In this document: in pieces, positions 6,328-7,301 of the stretch
How positions within the stretch are numbered: the stretch's first letter is position 1
Layout of the letters: each line of letters opens with the position of its first letter
Source of the DNA: CAKAHY01 sp041848045
GTDB lineage: Bacteria > Bacillota > Clostridia > Lachnospirales > Lachnospiraceae
Assembly (NCBI GenBank): GCA_041848045.1
Contig: JBGZHY010000024.1
Span: 1-7,301, forward strand
Direction of reading: 5' to 3'
Length of the DNA: 7,301 nt
Notes under the pieces: model-generated
What the model was told of the DNA's origin: nothing
Databases searched by the model: none
What the model saw: only the letters and a program-made list of their open reading frames with translations
Made by a program: the position numbers and the translations under genes

Positions 6328-7301
6328 ATGAAAACATTTTCTGAGGTATTTCCGGATTTGCACTTTCAGACAAAGGAGCTGGAGAATCTGGTAAAATATT
6401 TACGTATCACAAAAGTAAGTGCAGGAAAGGACTTTGAAAAGCTCAGTATATATGTGGAAAGCGACAGGCTCATCGACAAGATGAGTCTGCTTGCATTGGA
6501 GCAAAACATTAAGAAATCTTTGTTTCATCAGCGAAAAATAGAGATTAAAATTATAGAGCGTTTCCATCTTTCCGAAGCCTATACGCCGGAGCATCTGTAT
6601 ACGGCATACAAAGAGAGTATTTCCTATGAACTGCGCAATTACAGCCAAAGGCACTATATTTTATTTCGAGCCGCCTCCTTTTTGTTTTCGGAGGACAGGG
6701 TTGTTTTGCAGGTGGAAGATACAGGTTTTTATCGTGCCTGCGAAGAGGAGTTGCTGCGGATATTGGAAAAAATTTTCGTGGAGCGCTGCGGCCTGTCCTG
6801 TCATTTTGCGGTAGAGTATCAGACGGCAAGACGGCAGAACGAGGAGAGAGAAAGTGGTAGCGGACATCATGAAAGCAGACCGATGATAAAGGAAATCAAA
6901 GCAGACGAACCCAAAGCGGAGCTGAAAAAGGAGCAGAAAACAAAGAAAAAGCCTTTTTCCGTCAAAAAAGGCAGCGCCAATCCGGACCTGCTTTTCGGCA
7001 GAGATTTTCCGGATGAATTTGTCGCCATGAAGGACATTCTCGGAGAGATGGGAGAAGTCAGTGTCAGAGGGCAGATTTATGAGGTGGACAGCCGTTTTTT
7101 TGAAAAGACGGGTTCTACGCTTTTTAAACTTTCATTGACGGATTTCACGGATTCCATTGTGGCCAAGGTCTTTGTGAAGGAGCAGCTTAAGGAAGAAATG
7201 GCGGAAATCTTCAAAAAGGACAGCTTCATTAAGCTGCGGGCGCTTACCACAGTGGACAGTTTCGACGGAGAGCTTAGCTTAAGCAGCGTTTCCGGTATCA
7301 A
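6328..7301 (+). CDS. polC: DNA polymerase III alpha subunit, PolC type, N-terminal part (continues beyond window)
   Basis: PolC is the main replicative polymerase of low-GC Gram-positives and carries its own 3'-5' exonuclease. Only 324 codons of a protein usually near 1,430-1,450 residues are present; the frame is open to the last base with no stop. It starts MKTFSEVFPDLHF. Residues 1 to about 165 match the N-terminal region of PolC. Residues about 166-215 form a highly charged, K/E-rich linker of low complexity (for example KAELKKEQKTKKKPF). From about 222 (FGRDFPDEF, ILGEMGEVSVRGQIYEVDSR, LTDFTDSIVAKVF at 270-282) begins the OB-fold domain typical of PolC. The exonuclease, PHP and polymerase domains lie beyond the window. 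The gap after ispG is eight bases. The rseP-to-polC neighbourhood supports the call. Confidence 0.93.
   Translation, partial: MKTFSEVFPDLHFQTKELENLVKYLRITKVSAGKDFEKLSIYVESDRLIDKMSLLALEQNIKKSLFHQRKIEIKIIERFHLSEAYTPEHLYTAYKESISYELRNYSQRHYILFRAASFLFSEDRVVLQVEDTGFYRACEEELLRILEKIFVERCGLSCHFAVEYQTARRQNEERESGSGHHESRPMIKEIKADEPKAELKKEQKTKKKPFSVKKGSANPDLLFGRDFPDEFVAMKDILGEMGEVSVRGQIYEVDSRFFEKTGSTLFKLSLTDFTDSIVAKVFVKEQLKEEMAEIFKKDSFIKLRALTTVDSFDGELSLSSVSGI

Noticed and set aside
6626..6814. Short plus-strand frame inside the polC region
   Set aside because: The longer frame from 6328 gives convincing PolC sequence through the same bases in a different frame.
1..7301. Novel defence, mobile or secretion system
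   Set aside because: Every long plus-strand frame is accounted for by a well-known housekeeping gene; no repeats, integrase, transposase or unexplained gap was seen.

Overview
The window is a dense, single-strand block of housekeeping genes from a low-to-middle GC Gram-positive anaerobe, most likely a member of the Clostridia and probably Lachnospiraceae. The evidence is: PolC-type (Gram-positive) DNA polymerase III; strong purine-rich Shine-Dalgarno sites; the gene order pyrH-frr-uppS-cdsA-dxr-rseP-ispG-polC, which resembles the Bacillus order but has ispG where Bacillus has proS; and a UMP kinase of the kind I associate with Lachnospiraceae. The taxonomic call is an inference from gene order and protein character, not from a search.

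Layout. Bases 2-67 are the last 21 codons of a gene whose tail looks like an ABC-exporter ATPase. Bases 68-167 are an AT-rich intergenic region holding a good candidate sigma-A-type promoter (extended -10 TATAAT at 126-131) preceded by an A/T-rich UP-like tract. From 168 onward eight genes run head to tail on the + strand with gaps of 9 to 54 bases or a 1-base overlap: pyrH (UMP kinase), frr (ribosome recycling factor), uppS (undecaprenyl diphosphate synthase), cdsA (CDP-diacylglycerol synthase), dxr (DXP reductoisomerase), rseP (site-2 membrane protease), ispG (HMBPP synthase) and the first 324 codons of polC, which runs off the right edge. The only sizeable gap inside the block, 54 bases between frr and the preferred uppS start, carries a hairpin.

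How the genes fit together. The block joins pyrimidine nucleotide supply (PyrH) and translation recycling (Frr) to membrane and envelope building. Dxr and IspG are two steps of the MEP isoprenoid pathway. Its products feed UppS, which makes the C55 carrier lipid precursor for peptidoglycan. CdsA makes the CDP-diacylglycerol precursor of phospholipids, RseP cleaves membrane-embedded proteins, and PolC replicates the chromosome. Co-transcription would couple these growth functions; spacing and lack of strong terminators support one operon, but this is inferred.

I see no mobile element, CRISPR array, tRNA, rRNA, riboswitch or new biological system here. All eight main genes appear intact, with expected motifs and lengths, apart from polC being cut by the window edge. 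The points worth a second look are small: the frr-uppS hairpin, the mis-startable uppS, the promoter architecture, the ABC-exporter neighbour in place of rpsB-tsf, and a divergent segment in PyrH.
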